NCBI GenBank assembly: GCA_947258435.1
Contig: CAMYID010000024.1
Span: 62,001-126,000 of the forward strand
Direction of reading: 5' to 3'
From: an uncultured Alphaproteobacteria bacterium
GTDB taxonomy: Bacteria > Pseudomonadota > Alphaproteobacteria > UBA11222
Length of the DNA stretch: 64,000 bases
A program made the position numbers and the translations under genes. Within the stretch, counting starts at the first letter, position 1, and every line of letters begins with the position of its first letter. A model generated the notes under the pieces. It was given only the letters and a program-made list of their open reading frames with translations. It searched no databases and was not told the origin of the DNA. Shown here one piece after another: positions 16,004 to 24,121 of the stretch.

Positions 16004-16309
16004 ATGGTGAAAAAAATCGCTGCAGTAGCGGGCCTGGCATTTGGCGCCGCGATGATGGTTGGGGTTGCAAATGCGGAGCCGGGCTATGTTGCCGGCATGA
16101 TGGATGTGTCGCATTTGGATTCGTCGCGTGAAGCCTGGGAAAAAGCCGGCAAGCATGAATTCTACGTCAATTGCACAAGCATTGGCGACTATATCACGCA
16201 GGCTGACGGCCCGAACCGCGAAGCGGCTCAGAAGACAGCCTATGATGAATCGCTGGAGAAGGCGGGCGGCAACACCTGCTGGCCGGTCTGGCGCGGGCTG
16301 GTGAAATAG
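16004..16309 (+). CDS. Small secreted or periplasmic protein of unknown function
   Basis: 101 residues with a clear Sec signal peptide (KK at 3-4, hydrophobic 6-20, predicted cleavage after VANA at residue 24). The mature part is about 77 residues with just two cysteines (Cys57, Cys92), which could form a disulfide, and a tryptophan-rich C-terminus (CWPVWRGLVK). I do not recognise the family. ATG at 16004 follows AGGGAGAAG and gives the best signal peptide. It is a single-gene unit: tandem repeats lie upstream and a strong terminator downstream. Confidence 0.78.
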   Translation: MVKKIAAVAGLAFGAAMMVGVANAEPGYVAGMMDVSHLDSSREAWEKAGKHEFYVNCTSIGDYITQADGPNREAAQKTAYDESLEKAGGNTCWPVWRGLVK

Positions 16310-16361
16310 GAAATTTTATTGGCCGCTATCACCGCGGTCGATAAGCTATCCAGCGAAAGTT

Positions 16362-16394
16362 GGCGGGCGGTTTTTCAACGCCCGCCTTTCTTTT
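16362..16394 (+). terminator. Intrinsic terminator
   Basis: Stem GGCGGGCG (16362-16369) with CGCCCGCC (16379-16386), 9-base loop, followed by TTTCTTTT. Ends the transcript of the small secreted protein gene. Confidence 0.9.
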
Positions 16395-16548
16395 GTCCGT
16401 TTGACCGTCTTTCTCTATACCTGTCTCTGTTTATACCTGTTTCCGGGAAAGAGCTGTCTTAACGCGCTGTCCGGTTTTGATACATTGTTGAGGCCGGGCA
16501 TATGCTGCCCCCGCGTTGCTGATCAGGCAGCAGCGCGCAAATCATGCT

Positions 16549-16573
16549 ATGCAATGCATTCTATTCATTGCAT
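16549..16573. promoter_or_regulatory. Inverted repeat ahead of tRNA-Leu
   Basis: ATGCAATG (16549-16556) and CATTGCAT (16566-16573) are exact inverted copies separated by 9 bp, 33 bp upstream of the tRNA. Could be an operator or a minor hairpin in the leader; no regulator recognised. No gene is seen between the terminator at 16394 and the tRNA. Confidence 0.35.
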
Positions 16574-16605
16574 AAAGCCCCCCGTCATCGCATAAAGCGA
16601 GCTCA

Positions 16606-16693
16606 GGCCGCGTGGTGGAATTGGTAGACACAGCAGACTTAAAATCTGCCTCGGGAATACCGAGTGCCGGTTCGAGTCCGGCCGCGGCCACCA
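16606..16693 (+). tRNA. tRNA-Leu (anticodon UAA)
   Basis: Acceptor arm GGCCGCG pairs with CGCGGCC, followed by discriminator A and an encoded CCA (16691-16693). The anticodon stem GCAGA/UCUGC encloses loop CUUAAAA, giving anticodon UAA. A long variable arm (CUCGGGAAUACCGAG) makes it a class II tRNA, and the T-arm GCCGG-UUCGAGU-CCGGC is intact. It reads UUA and UUG leucine codons. Confidence 0.97.
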
Positions 16694-16910
16694 TCTTGCC
16701 CGCGAACGATTTCGCCCCGACTGTGCCAGTGTCCGTGTGATGGTTGGCCATGCGGTTGTTCCCATGACGGCTTCGTGATTTTCCCGGCGCGCAATTATCC
16801 GCTAATTCATGCCACAAATGCTGCGCTGCGCGCGGTTGCGGCTTATAATGCCTGAAATGGCCGGGATTGGTGAAAATACCTGGCGCGTAACAGTAAAAAG
16901 GGCAGGGAAC

Positions 16911-18749
16911 ATGGCGGCGGAAAAAACGATCAGGATCGGCGGGGCGACAGGTTTCTGGGGCGATACAGCGCTCGGCGCGCAACAGCTTATCCGCGATGGG
17001 GCCGTCGATTATCTGGTTTTCGATTATCTGGCGGAAATCACCATGTCGATCATGGCACGCGCGCGGGCGAAGAAGCCCGAGGCAGGCTTTGCGCTTGATT
17101 TCGTGTCGGGTGTATTGCGGACGATCCTGCCCGATGCGGCACAGCGCGGCATCAGGATTATCTCCAACGCGGGCGGGGTGAATTGCCTGTCGTGCGGGCA
17201 GGCGATCGAGGCGCTGATTGAGGAGCTCGGGCTTGATCTCAAAGTCGCGGTTGTTACCGGTGACGACATTCTGGATCAGGCGGACAGGCTGCGCAGCGCG
17301 GGTATCCGTGAAATGTTCAACGGCACCGATATGCCTGCCGATCTTATGTCGATGAATGCCTATCTCGGGGCGCCGGCAATTGCCACGGCGCTGGCGCAGG
17401 GGGCTGACATTGTCGTGACAGGGCGCTGTGTTGACAGTGCGGTGACCCTTGGCGCCTGTATTCATGAGTTTGATTGGCCGCTAGACAGTTATGATGCGCT
17501 GGCCGGCGGCAGTCTTGCGGGGCATATCCTTGAATGCGGGGCACAGGCGACCGGCGGGATCCATACCGATTGGCATCTGTCGCGCGACTGGGACAATATC
17601 GGCTTTCCGATTGCCGAAATTTCAGCCGATGGCAGCTTCATCGTCGGCAAGCCCGACGGGACGGGCGGGCTGGTCAGCTTCGGCACGGTTGCCGAACAGA
17701 TGCTGTATGAAATCGGCGATCCGCGGGCCTATTTCCTGCCCGATGTGACCTGCGATTTCACGCAGGTGACGATTGATGAGCTGGATCAGGACAAGGTGCG
17801 TGTGGCTCACGCCAAGGGGCGCCCGCCCACCGCGACCTACAAGGTCTCGGCGACCTATGAAGATGGATTTCGGGTGGGCATTTACCACACAATCGGCGGG
17901 ATCGATGCGCCGGCCAAGGCGGAACGGACCGGTGCGTCAATTCTCAAACGCTGCAGCCGCATGCTGCGCGACAGCAATCAGCCGGATTTTGCCGAAACGA
18001 GTATTGAAATCATCGGCGCGGAAGGCAGTTATGGCCCCCATAGCCGGGCGCGCGGGGCGCGCGAGGTTATCCTCAAGCTCGCCGCGAAACATGAAACGAT
18101 GCAGGCGCTGAACATGCTGGTGCGGGAATCGACGTCGGCAGCTACCGCAATGTCGCCCGGCATCTGCGGGATGGCGGGTAACCGCCCGAAAGTATCCCCT
18201 GTCGTGCGCTTGTTTTCCTGTCTTGTAGCGAAAGCCGATGTGCCGGTTTCGGTACATGTGGGCGGGCAGACTATAGCGGTCGATCTGCCGTTGGATGGCG
18301 GGTTCGATGCGGCCATGCTTGTGGAGCCAGGGGCTGCCGCCGCCGGTACCGCGGCAGATGCGTCAGAAGCGGTGGCCGACGCTGCCGCGATGGTGAAGGT
18401 GCCGCTTGTCGCGCTGGCCTATGGCCGCAGCGGCGATAAGGGAAACCACGCGAATGTGGGTATCATCGCCCGGCGGGCTGATTACCTGCCCTGGATCAGG
18501 CGCACCCTGACAGAGCAGGCGGTCGCAGATCATTATGCCCATATTCTTGAGGGCGAGGTCCGCAGGTTCGATCTGCCCGGCGTCCATGCTCTTAATTTCC
18601 TGCTTGAAAATGTGCTGGGGGGCGGGGGTACGGCCAGCCTGCGTAACGATCCGCAGGGCAAGGCTTTTGCGCAAATGCTGCTTGACTATCCGGTCGAGGT
18701 GCCGCGCGCCCTGGCCGTGGCGGACAAGCTTGAGGTGCTGGCTGCTTGA
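16911..18749 (+). CDS. AtuA-type acyclic terpene utilization family protein
   Basis: 612-residue member of the AtuA family. The N-terminal domain starts with IRIGGATGFWGDTALGAQQL and contains the SNAGGVNCLSCGQAIEAL and TGRCVDSAVTLGACIHEF segments; the C-terminal domain (from about 505) has LALAYGRSGDKGNHANVGI. In Pseudomonas, atuA belongs to the citronellol/geraniol catabolic cluster, but its reaction is not established and many bacteria have stand-alone copies. No other atu gene is adjacent here. Start: ATG at 16911 after GGCAGGGA; upstream in-frame starts lie in a non-conserved stretch. The next gene follows immediately (TGAATG). Confidence 0.85.
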   Translation: MAAEKTIRIGGATGFWGDTALGAQQLIRDGAVDYLVFDYLAEITMSIMARARAKKPEAGFALDFVSGVLRTILPDAAQRGIRIISNAGGVNCLSCGQAIEALIEELGLDLKVAVVTGDDILDQADRLRSAGIREMFNGTDMPADLMSMNAYLGAPAIATALAQGADIVVTGRCVDSAVTLGACIHEFDWPLDSYDALAGGSLAGHILECGAQATGGIHTDWHLSRDWDNIGFPIAEISADGSFIVGKPDGTGGLVSFGTVAEQMLYEIGDPRAYFLPDVTCDFTQVTIDELDQDKVRVAHAKGRPPTATYKVSATYEDGFRVGIYHTIGGIDAPAKAERTGASILKRCSRMLRDSNQPDFAETSIEIIGAEGSYGPHSRARGAREVILKLAAKHETMQALNMLVRESTSAATAMSPGICGMAGNRPKVSPVVRLFSCLVAKADVPVSVHVGGQTIAVDLPLDGGFDAAMLVEPGAAAAGTAADASEAVADAAAMVKVPLVALAYGRSGDKGNHANVGIIARRADYLPWIRRTLTEQAVADHYAHILEGEVRRFDLPGVHALNFLLENVLGGGGTASLRNDPQGKAFAQMLLDYPVEVPRALAVADKLEVLAA

Positions 18750-19334
18750 ATGGCTGAAAATCTGCCAGCGCTTGTCAGGGAGATCAGGGCATGCCGCGCC
18801 TGTGCCGAGACATTGCCGCATCCGCCGCGGCCTGTGTTGCAGGTATCCGCGCAGGCGAGGCTGTGTATTGTCGGGCAGGCGCCCGGCACGCGTGTTCATG
18901 AAAGCGGCATACCCTTTACCGATCCGAGCGGCGATCGATTGCGCGACTGGTTGGGGATCGACAAGGCAACCTTTTACGATGCCGATAAGCTCGCCATCAT
19001 ACCGATGGGTTTCTGTTTTCCGGGGCTCGATGCAAAGGGAGGCGATCTTCCGCCGCGCAGGGAATGCGCGCCACTGTGGCGTGCGCGTCTGTTTGCCGCT
19101 TTACCGGCCATGCAGCTTACCCTGCTTGTCGGGCAGTATGCGCAGGCCTGGCATTTAGGTGCGCGGCGGCAAAAAAACCTGACGGAAACGGTGCGTTGCT
19201 GGCGTGATTATCTGCCCGGCGCCGTGCCAATGCCACATCCTTCCTGGCGCAATAATAGCTGGTTGAAGCGGAACCCCTGGTTTGCGGCTGATCTGCTGCC
19301 CTATCTGCGGAAGCAGGTGCAAGAGTTGATATAA
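18750..19334 (+). CDS. Uracil-DNA glycosylase superfamily protein
   Basis: 194-residue UDG-superfamily protein. The pocket motif resembles VGQAPGTRVHESGIPFTDPSG (residues 40-60), and the C-terminal motif reads MPHPSWRNNSWLKRNPWF (about 164-181). An N-terminal CxxC (CRAC, 14-17) is seen, but the full four-cysteine iron-sulfur pattern of family 4/5 enzymes is not clear, so activity on uracil is not assured. It starts directly after the AtuA stop and lies 13 bp before the hydrolase gene, suggesting one transcript. Confidence 0.8.
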   Translation: MAENLPALVREIRACRACAETLPHPPRPVLQVSAQARLCIVGQAPGTRVHESGIPFTDPSGDRLRDWLGIDKATFYDADKLAIIPMGFCFPGLDAKGGDLPPRRECAPLWRARLFAALPAMQLTLLVGQYAQAWHLGARRQKNLTETVRCWRDYLPGAVPMPHPSWRNNSWLKRNPWFAADLLPYLRKQVQELI

Positions 19335-19347
19335 GGGAGCCGGTGGG

Positions 19348-20370
19348 GTGAGTGATAGTGGCGGCAGGAGACGCGTTGATCGGCTATTTTGGTTTCGCGT
19401 GCCGGTGGGCCGCCTGGCCGCGTTCTGGCTGCTGCTATTGATAGCGGCCTGCGCGCCGCGGGTGCAGGACACAGGTCCCGCACAGTATCGCCCGGCGCTG
19501 TCAGCCGAGCGGTATCTGACCGCAGATGGGCTGAAGCTCAAAGTAAAGCAGCATGTGGCGACCGCGCCGCGCGCCGCAATCGTGGCCTTGCATGGTTTTA
19601 ATGACTATCGCGCGGCATTCGATGCTGCGGCGGCGTGGTGGTCTGACAACAACATCACTGTCTATGCCTATGATCAGCGCGGTTTTGGCAGCGCACCGAT
19701 GCGCGGTATCTGGCCCGGGGATGCGCAACTGGTCGCAGATGCCCGGACGATGGTTGCCCTGGTTCGGGATCGTCATCCCGGTCTGCCGGTTTATCTTCTG
19801 GGCGTCAGCATGGGGGGCGCTGTGGCATTGGCAGCAGCGGCCGGGGAGCCGCCGCTTGCCGCCGACGGGATAATCCTTGTCGCGCCGGCCGTGTGGGGCT
19901 GGTCGACCCTTAATCCGGTCTATCGCGGTGCTTTGTGGTTGGCGGCCCATACCGTGCCCGGCAACAGGATGACGGGGCAGGGATTGGGTATCGTCGCTTC
20001 GGACAATCTTGCCATGCTGCGTGCACTGGGCAGTGATCCGCTGGTCATTAAAGAAACACGGACCGATGCGGTTTACGGCCTTGTCGGGCTGATGGAACGC
20101 GCCTACCGCTCGGCCGGGCATGTGCAGTTGCCCAGTTTGCTGCTTTATGGCGCGCGCGATGAACTGATTCCCAAAGCGCCGATAGACCGCGTCGCCGCAC
20201 AGTTGCCCGCGCCACGCAGGGTCGCCATCTATGCCGATGGTTACCATATGTTGTTGCGCGATCTGCAGGCTGAAATCGTCTGGCGCGATATCGCGGCCTG
20301 GATACTGAACCCGGATGCGCCGCTGCCGTCCGGTTATGAAAGGCTTGAACAACGCGCTGAACTTCCCTGA
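19348..20370 (+). CDS. Lipoprotein alpha/beta hydrolase (lysophospholipase-like)
   Basis: Hydrolase_4-type enzyme anchored by a lipobox (LIAAC, lipid Cys35) after a hydrophobic signal segment (21-34). Catalytic serine Ser154 in GVSMGG, oxyanion-side HGF (82-84), acid in GARDELIPK and histidine in ADGYHMLL complete a plausible triad. Substrates are probably monoacyl lipids, located in the envelope. Start GTG 19348 is preceded by GGGAGCCGG. 340 residues. Likely in one operon with the preceding two genes. Confidence 0.87.
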   Translation: MSDSGGRRRVDRLFWFRVPVGRLAAFWLLLLIAACAPRVQDTGPAQYRPALSAERYLTADGLKLKVKQHVATAPRAAIVALHGFNDYRAAFDAAAAWWSDNNITVYAYDQRGFGSAPMRGIWPGDAQLVADARTMVALVRDRHPGLPVYLLGVSMGGAVALAAAAGEPPLAADGIILVAPAVWGWSTLNPVYRGALWLAAHTVPGNRMTGQGLGIVASDNLAMLRALGSDPLVIKETRTDAVYGLVGLMERAYRSAGHVQLPSLLLYGARDELIPKAPIDRVAAQLPAPRRVAIYADGYHMLLRDLQAEIVWRDIAAWILNPDAPLPSGYERLEQRAELP

Positions 20371-20467
20371 GGCTGCCGGCTGGGCCTTAAGCTTTTGTTA
20401 GGTTCCGCTTGCTAACCTCACATGAGGGAGTAGGGATGACCAAAGTATAAATTCCGGGGTATTCGAC

Positions 20468-21436
20468 GTGAAGGCCATGCTGGAAGAGACATCCAGCCGT
20501 GTCCCAGGGTTCAAGCAGAAACTGGCCGCCTGGTGGCATGGTTATGACGTGGATGCAGTTGATGAAAAGACGCCCGAATCAGAACAGGATGCGGACGAGC
20601 CGCGTGTCGTTTCCGCGCCACGCTTCAAACAGGATTTGACGGCGCGCGCGGCTGTCCTGCAGGAGCTTTGGGGCTCTGGATGTGTGTCGCCGGGACCGGC
20701 TGAATTCATGCGTGAAATTACAGCTTATCTGGGGCTGACAGCCGAAATGAGCATGCTCGATCTCGGTGCGGGGCTTGGCGGACCGTCGCGGGCGATCAGC
20801 GAGGAATATGGCATCTGGGTCACGGCCTATGAAACCCGCGAAGACTGGGTCAGCGCCGGCATGGAACAGTCGAAAATGGCGGGCATGGCCAAGAAGGTCC
20901 CGATTGCACAGTTTGACCCTGAAACGCTTGAATTGCCGGAACGCAAATTTGACTGCGTCTTGTCAAAGGAGCTGTTGCACGCCCTTGGCGGCAAATCTAG
21001 GAAGCGCCTGCTTGGCGAGGTCAAACGGACCCTAAAACCCAACGGGCAATTGCTCATCACCGACTATATTGCGGCCGCAAAATCTCTCAACGATGAGATC
21101 ATCGGCGCGTGGAACGAAGATGCCGAACTTGAAAGCCGTTTCTGGACGAAAGACGATTATGAAGCCGCGCTTGCGGAAATCGGGCTTGAAGTTTGTGTGA
21201 CCGAGGATATTTCCGCAAGGCAGGTGGCATTTATCAGTGCGGGCTTCAGAACCCTGAGCCGTCGCATGGAAGAGCTGCTTGCTGACGAGGCGGATGCGGA
21301 AAAACAGTCGAATCTCCGGCGCGCGCTGGCTTTTGAGACACGGCGATGGGCGATTCGTTCCGAGATTCTGCAAGGTGGCGATGTTCAGCTGCTCAGGCTC
21401 AGCGCCATTAATCATGTCGAGCCTGAAATCCGCTAA
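20468..21436 (+). CDS. Class I SAM-dependent methyltransferase
   Basis: 322 residues. SAM-binding motif I is LDLGAGLGGPSRAI (97-110), with the GxGxGG type seen in small-molecule and lipid methyltransferases; later motifs LITDYI and FDCVLSKELLHAL follow. An N-terminal charged segment of about 50 residues (many Asp/Glu) precedes the fold and is not expected for a minimal enzyme. The substrate is unknown. GTG at 20468 is assumed; ATG at 20477 is an alternative. A four-codon open frame with a GGGAGTAGGG site sits at 20436-20450 upstream. Confidence 0.8.
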   Translation: MKAMLEETSSRVPGFKQKLAAWWHGYDVDAVDEKTPESEQDADEPRVVSAPRFKQDLTARAAVLQELWGSGCVSPGPAEFMREITAYLGLTAEMSMLDLGAGLGGPSRAISEEYGIWVTAYETREDWVSAGMEQSKMAGMAKKVPIAQFDPETLELPERKFDCVLSKELLHALGGKSRKRLLGEVKRTLKPNGQLLITDYIAAAKSLNDEIIGAWNEDAELESRFWTKDDYEAALAEIGLEVCVTEDISARQVAFISAGFRTLSRRMEELLADEADAEKQSNLRRALAFETRRWAIRSEILQGGDVQLLRLSAINHVEPEIR

Positions 21437-21542
21437 TTCGTCACAGCCGCAGCGATCTGAAAACAGGGAACTACACGGCCCGCACACCGGCCGCAGTGTT
21501 TTTACGCTTTGCGGAAAACCGGCGGCCAACTAGTCTCTGGGC

Positions 21543-22469
21543 ATGCAGAATGAACTCCCCGCCGATATTGCCGCAACACAGGCCATGCTTGAGGCTGGCG
21601 GCTATATTACCGACCGGCCGCTTGCAACCGTCCTTTTTCTTGCTCTGACGCTTGGCCGGCCCCTGTTCCTCGAAGGTGAGGCGGGCGTCGGCAAGACGGA
21701 GATTGCAAAGGTCCTGGCTGATGGGCTTGGCCGTCATCTGCTGCGTTTGCAATGCTATGAGGGGCTTGATACCGCCAGTGCTGTGTATGAATGGAACTAT
21801 GCCGCGCAGATGATCGAAATCCGTATGGCGGAGGCCGAGGGGGTGAGCGACCGGCAGGCACTCGGGCGTGATATCTTTTCGCAACGGTTTCTGATCCGCC
21901 GCCCGCTGCTGCAGGCGCTCAGCCCCGATGTCGACGGGCCGCCCGTCCTGCTGATTGATGAACTTGACCGCGCCGATGCGCCTTTTGAGGCTTATCTTCT
22001 GGAAATCCTGTCTGACTTTCAGGTGACGGTGCCCGAGATCGGAACGATCCGGGCCGCCAGGCCCCCGATTGTGATCATCACCTCGAATCGCACGCGGGAG
22101 ATACATGACGCGCTGAAGCGGCGATGTCTTTATCATTGGCTCGATTACCCCGATGCCGCGCGCGAGCTGGCGATCCTGCGGCAAAAGGCACCTGATGCGG
22201 CAGCCGACCTGTCGGCGCGGATTGTTGCGTTCGTTCAGGCGCTGCGCCGTCGGGATTTGTTCAAAATGCCTGGTATTGCCGAGAGCATAGACTGGGCACG
22301 CGCGCTCACCGCGCTCGACAAGCAGGCGCTTGAGCCTGGCGTGGTGCAAGACACGCTTGGTGTGTTGCTGAAATATCAGGACGATATAGCGGCGGTTGAT
22401 GGCGATGTGGTGAGCGAAATTCTGAACGAGGACAGTGATGCGGAACAGCGGACCGGCAATGCAGGCTGA
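21543..22469 (+). CDS. MoxR-type AAA+ ATPase (CoxD-like)
   Basis: MoxR-family ATPase with Walker A GEAGVGKT (45-52) and Walker B VLLIDELDRAD; sensor 1 IITSNRTRE follows. 308 residues. Next to a VWA gene and XdhC genes, which matches the CoxD/CoxE pair that in Oligotropha matures the Mo-Cu centre of CO dehydrogenase. The target here is unknown because no hydroxylase subunit lies within the window. Its 3' end overlaps the VWA gene by 32 bp. Confidence 0.88.
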   Translation: MQNELPADIAATQAMLEAGGYITDRPLATVLFLALTLGRPLFLEGEAGVGKTEIAKVLADGLGRHLLRLQCYEGLDTASAVYEWNYAAQMIEIRMAEAEGVSDRQALGRDIFSQRFLIRRPLLQALSPDVDGPPVLLIDELDRADAPFEAYLLEILSDFQVTVPEIGTIRAARPPIVIITSNRTREIHDALKRRCLYHWLDYPDAARELAILRQKAPDAAADLSARIVAFVQALRRRDLFKMPGIAESIDWARALTALDKQALEPGVVQDTLGVLLKYQDDIAAVDGDVVSEILNEDSDAEQRTGNAG

Positions 22470-23766
22470 GTCCGCCAGCCAGCCGCGCGAGGGGGAGTTT
22501 GCAGCCAATATTATTCATTTTGCACGGCTGTTGCGTGCGGCGGGGATTGTCGTTGGCCCTGACCGGGCGCAGCTGGCAGTGGCGGCGATCCGCGCGCTTG
22601 AGGTTCCGGCGCGCGATGATGTTTACTGGGCGCTGCATGCGGCACTGATTGGCAGGCATGCGGACAGGGCGTTGTTCGATCAGGCTTTTGAGCTGTTCTG
22701 GCGCGACCCGGATTTTTTGCAGCGTGCCCTTGCGGAAATTTTGCCGCAGCCAGCTTTGCCCGCTCATGCGCGCCCCGAGCGGGAGCTGTTCCGCCGGCTC
22801 AGCGAGGCGCTGTTGCCGCAAAAAGCCCCTGCGCCGCGCGAAACGTTAGCTGAGACCGAAGTCGCAGCACTCAGCTTCTCCGCCGAGGAACAGTTGCGCG
22901 GCAAGGATTTCGAGCAGATGAGCGCCGAAGAGTTTCGTCAGGCGCGACAGGCAGTGCGCCGGATCGCTGCGTCCCTGCCACCGGTTCGCACGCGGCGCTT
23001 TCGGCCTGCGGGTGCGGGTACGCGGTTCGATATGCCTGCCAGCCTGCGTGCGAGCGTGCGGGCCGGTGGCTTGTTCCGCCCGCGATTCAGGCGCGCCCCT
23101 ATGTTGCGGCCCCCAATCATTTTATTGTGCGATATTTCCGGTTCGATGAGCCGGTACAGTCTTATGCTGCTGAGTTTGATGCAGGGGTTCGCCGCGGCGG
23201 GCGAGCGGGTGCATAGCTTCGTTTTCGGGACCCGGCTGACCAATATCACCCGTGATCTTGCCGGCCGCGATGTGGATCTTGCGATCGACGCAGTTGCGCA
23301 ACGGGTGCCCGATTGGGATGGCGGTACGCGGATCGGTGCGTGTCTGCGTGCGTTCAATCTGCGCTGGTCTCGGCGGGTTTTGTCCCACGGTGCGGTGATA
23401 GTATTGATTACCGATGGGCTCGATCGGGATGGGGCAGCGAACATTGCGTCTGAAATCGACAGGCTGCACAGATCCTGCCGCCGACTGATCTGGCTTAATC
23501 CGCTCTTGCGCTACGCTGAATTCGCGCCCAAATCCATGGGAATAAAAGCGATATTGCCGCATGTAGACGAGTTTCGCCCGGCCCACAATATTGATAGTCT
23601 GGCAGCGTTGGCGGCGGCTCTGACATGTCCGCAACCGGGATTCGGTCTGGCGAAATATCGCGGCGCGGGGCAACTGAAAGCAGACGGCGTACCGTCACAA
23701 GAAGGCCGCAAGCAGCCTTATTGGCGGCAGCGGGTGCAAACCGCACAGGATAATGGGCGCGGGTAA
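22438..23766 (+). CDS. VWA domain protein, CoxE-like
   Basis: 442-residue partner of the MoxR ATPase. A long N-terminal region (1-220) rich in Arg and Pro is followed by a von Willebrand A domain with the metal-binding MIDAS motif DISGS (232-236) and later TDGLDRDG. C-terminal WLNPLLRY is typical of CoxE-like proteins. ATG at 22438 has GAGGA five bases upstream and lies within the MoxR gene; GTG 22435 is an alternative. Likely assembles the metal site of a molybdenum hydroxylase together with the ATPase. Confidence 0.87.
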   Translation: MRNSGPAMQAESASQPREGEFAANIIHFARLLRAAGIVVGPDRAQLAVAAIRALEVPARDDVYWALHAALIGRHADRALFDQAFELFWRDPDFLQRALAEILPQPALPAHARPERELFRRLSEALLPQKAPAPRETLAETEVAALSFSAEEQLRGKDFEQMSAEEFRQARQAVRRIAASLPPVRTRRFRPAGAGTRFDMPASLRASVRAGGLFRPRFRRAPMLRPPIILLCDISGSMSRYSLMLLSLMQGFAAAGERVHSFVFGTRLTNITRDLAGRDVDLAIDAVAQRVPDWDGGTRIGACLRAFNLRWSRRVLSHGAVIVLITDGLDRDGAANIASEIDRLHRSCRRLIWLNPLLRYAEFAPKSMGIKAILPHVDEFRPAHNIDSLAALAAALTCPQPGFGLAKYRGAGQLKADGVPSQEGRKQPYWRQRVQTAQDNGRG

Positions 23767-23780
23767 CGGGAAGAGTGGCG

Positions 23781-24116
23781 ATGGGCGAAACGGCACGTGA
23801 AAACCACGACAGGGTTCTTGAGCAGGCGGCTGAATGGCAGCGCGCAGGTGAGGGTGTTGCGCTTGCAACGGTGGTTGAAACCTGGGGCTCCGCACCGCGC
23901 CCGGTGGGCAGTCAGCTTGCCGTGCGCGCGGATGGTGCCTTCATCGGCTCGGTGTCTGGTGGCTGTATCGAGGGGGCGGTTGTCGTCGAAGCTCAGGACA
24001 TTATCGAATCAGGGGCACCCAGGCTGCTTGAGTTCGGCGTCAGCAACAGTCAGGCCTGGGAAGTCGGGCTTGCCTGCGGCGGCAGGATCCGCGTGTTTGT
24101 CGAACGGGTGGGATAG
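23781..24116 (+). CDS. XdhC/CoxI N-terminal domain protein
   Basis: 111-residue protein equal to the first domain of XdhC. The conserved SVSGGCIEGAV (57-67) carries the family cysteine (Cys62). XdhC binds and sulfurates the molybdenum cofactor before insertion. ATG at 23781 has GGGAAG at good spacing; GTG at 23775 would add two residues. The Rossmann domain is encoded by the next gene, 5 bp downstream in another frame. Such split forms are known and this is unlikely to be a frameshift since the break falls between domains. Confidence 0.88.
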   Translation: MGETARENHDRVLEQAAEWQRAGEGVALATVVETWGSAPRPVGSQLAVRADGAFIGSVSGGCIEGAVVVEAQDIIESGAPRLLEFGVSNSQAWEVGLACGGRIRVFVERVG

Positions 24117-24121
24117 TACCG

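Noticed and set aside
19501-20352. 283-residue minus-strand open frame
   Set aside because: Antisense to the lipoprotein hydrolase, no motif.
21471-22508. 345-residue minus-strand open frame
   Set aside because: Antisense to the MoxR gene, with no recognisable domain.
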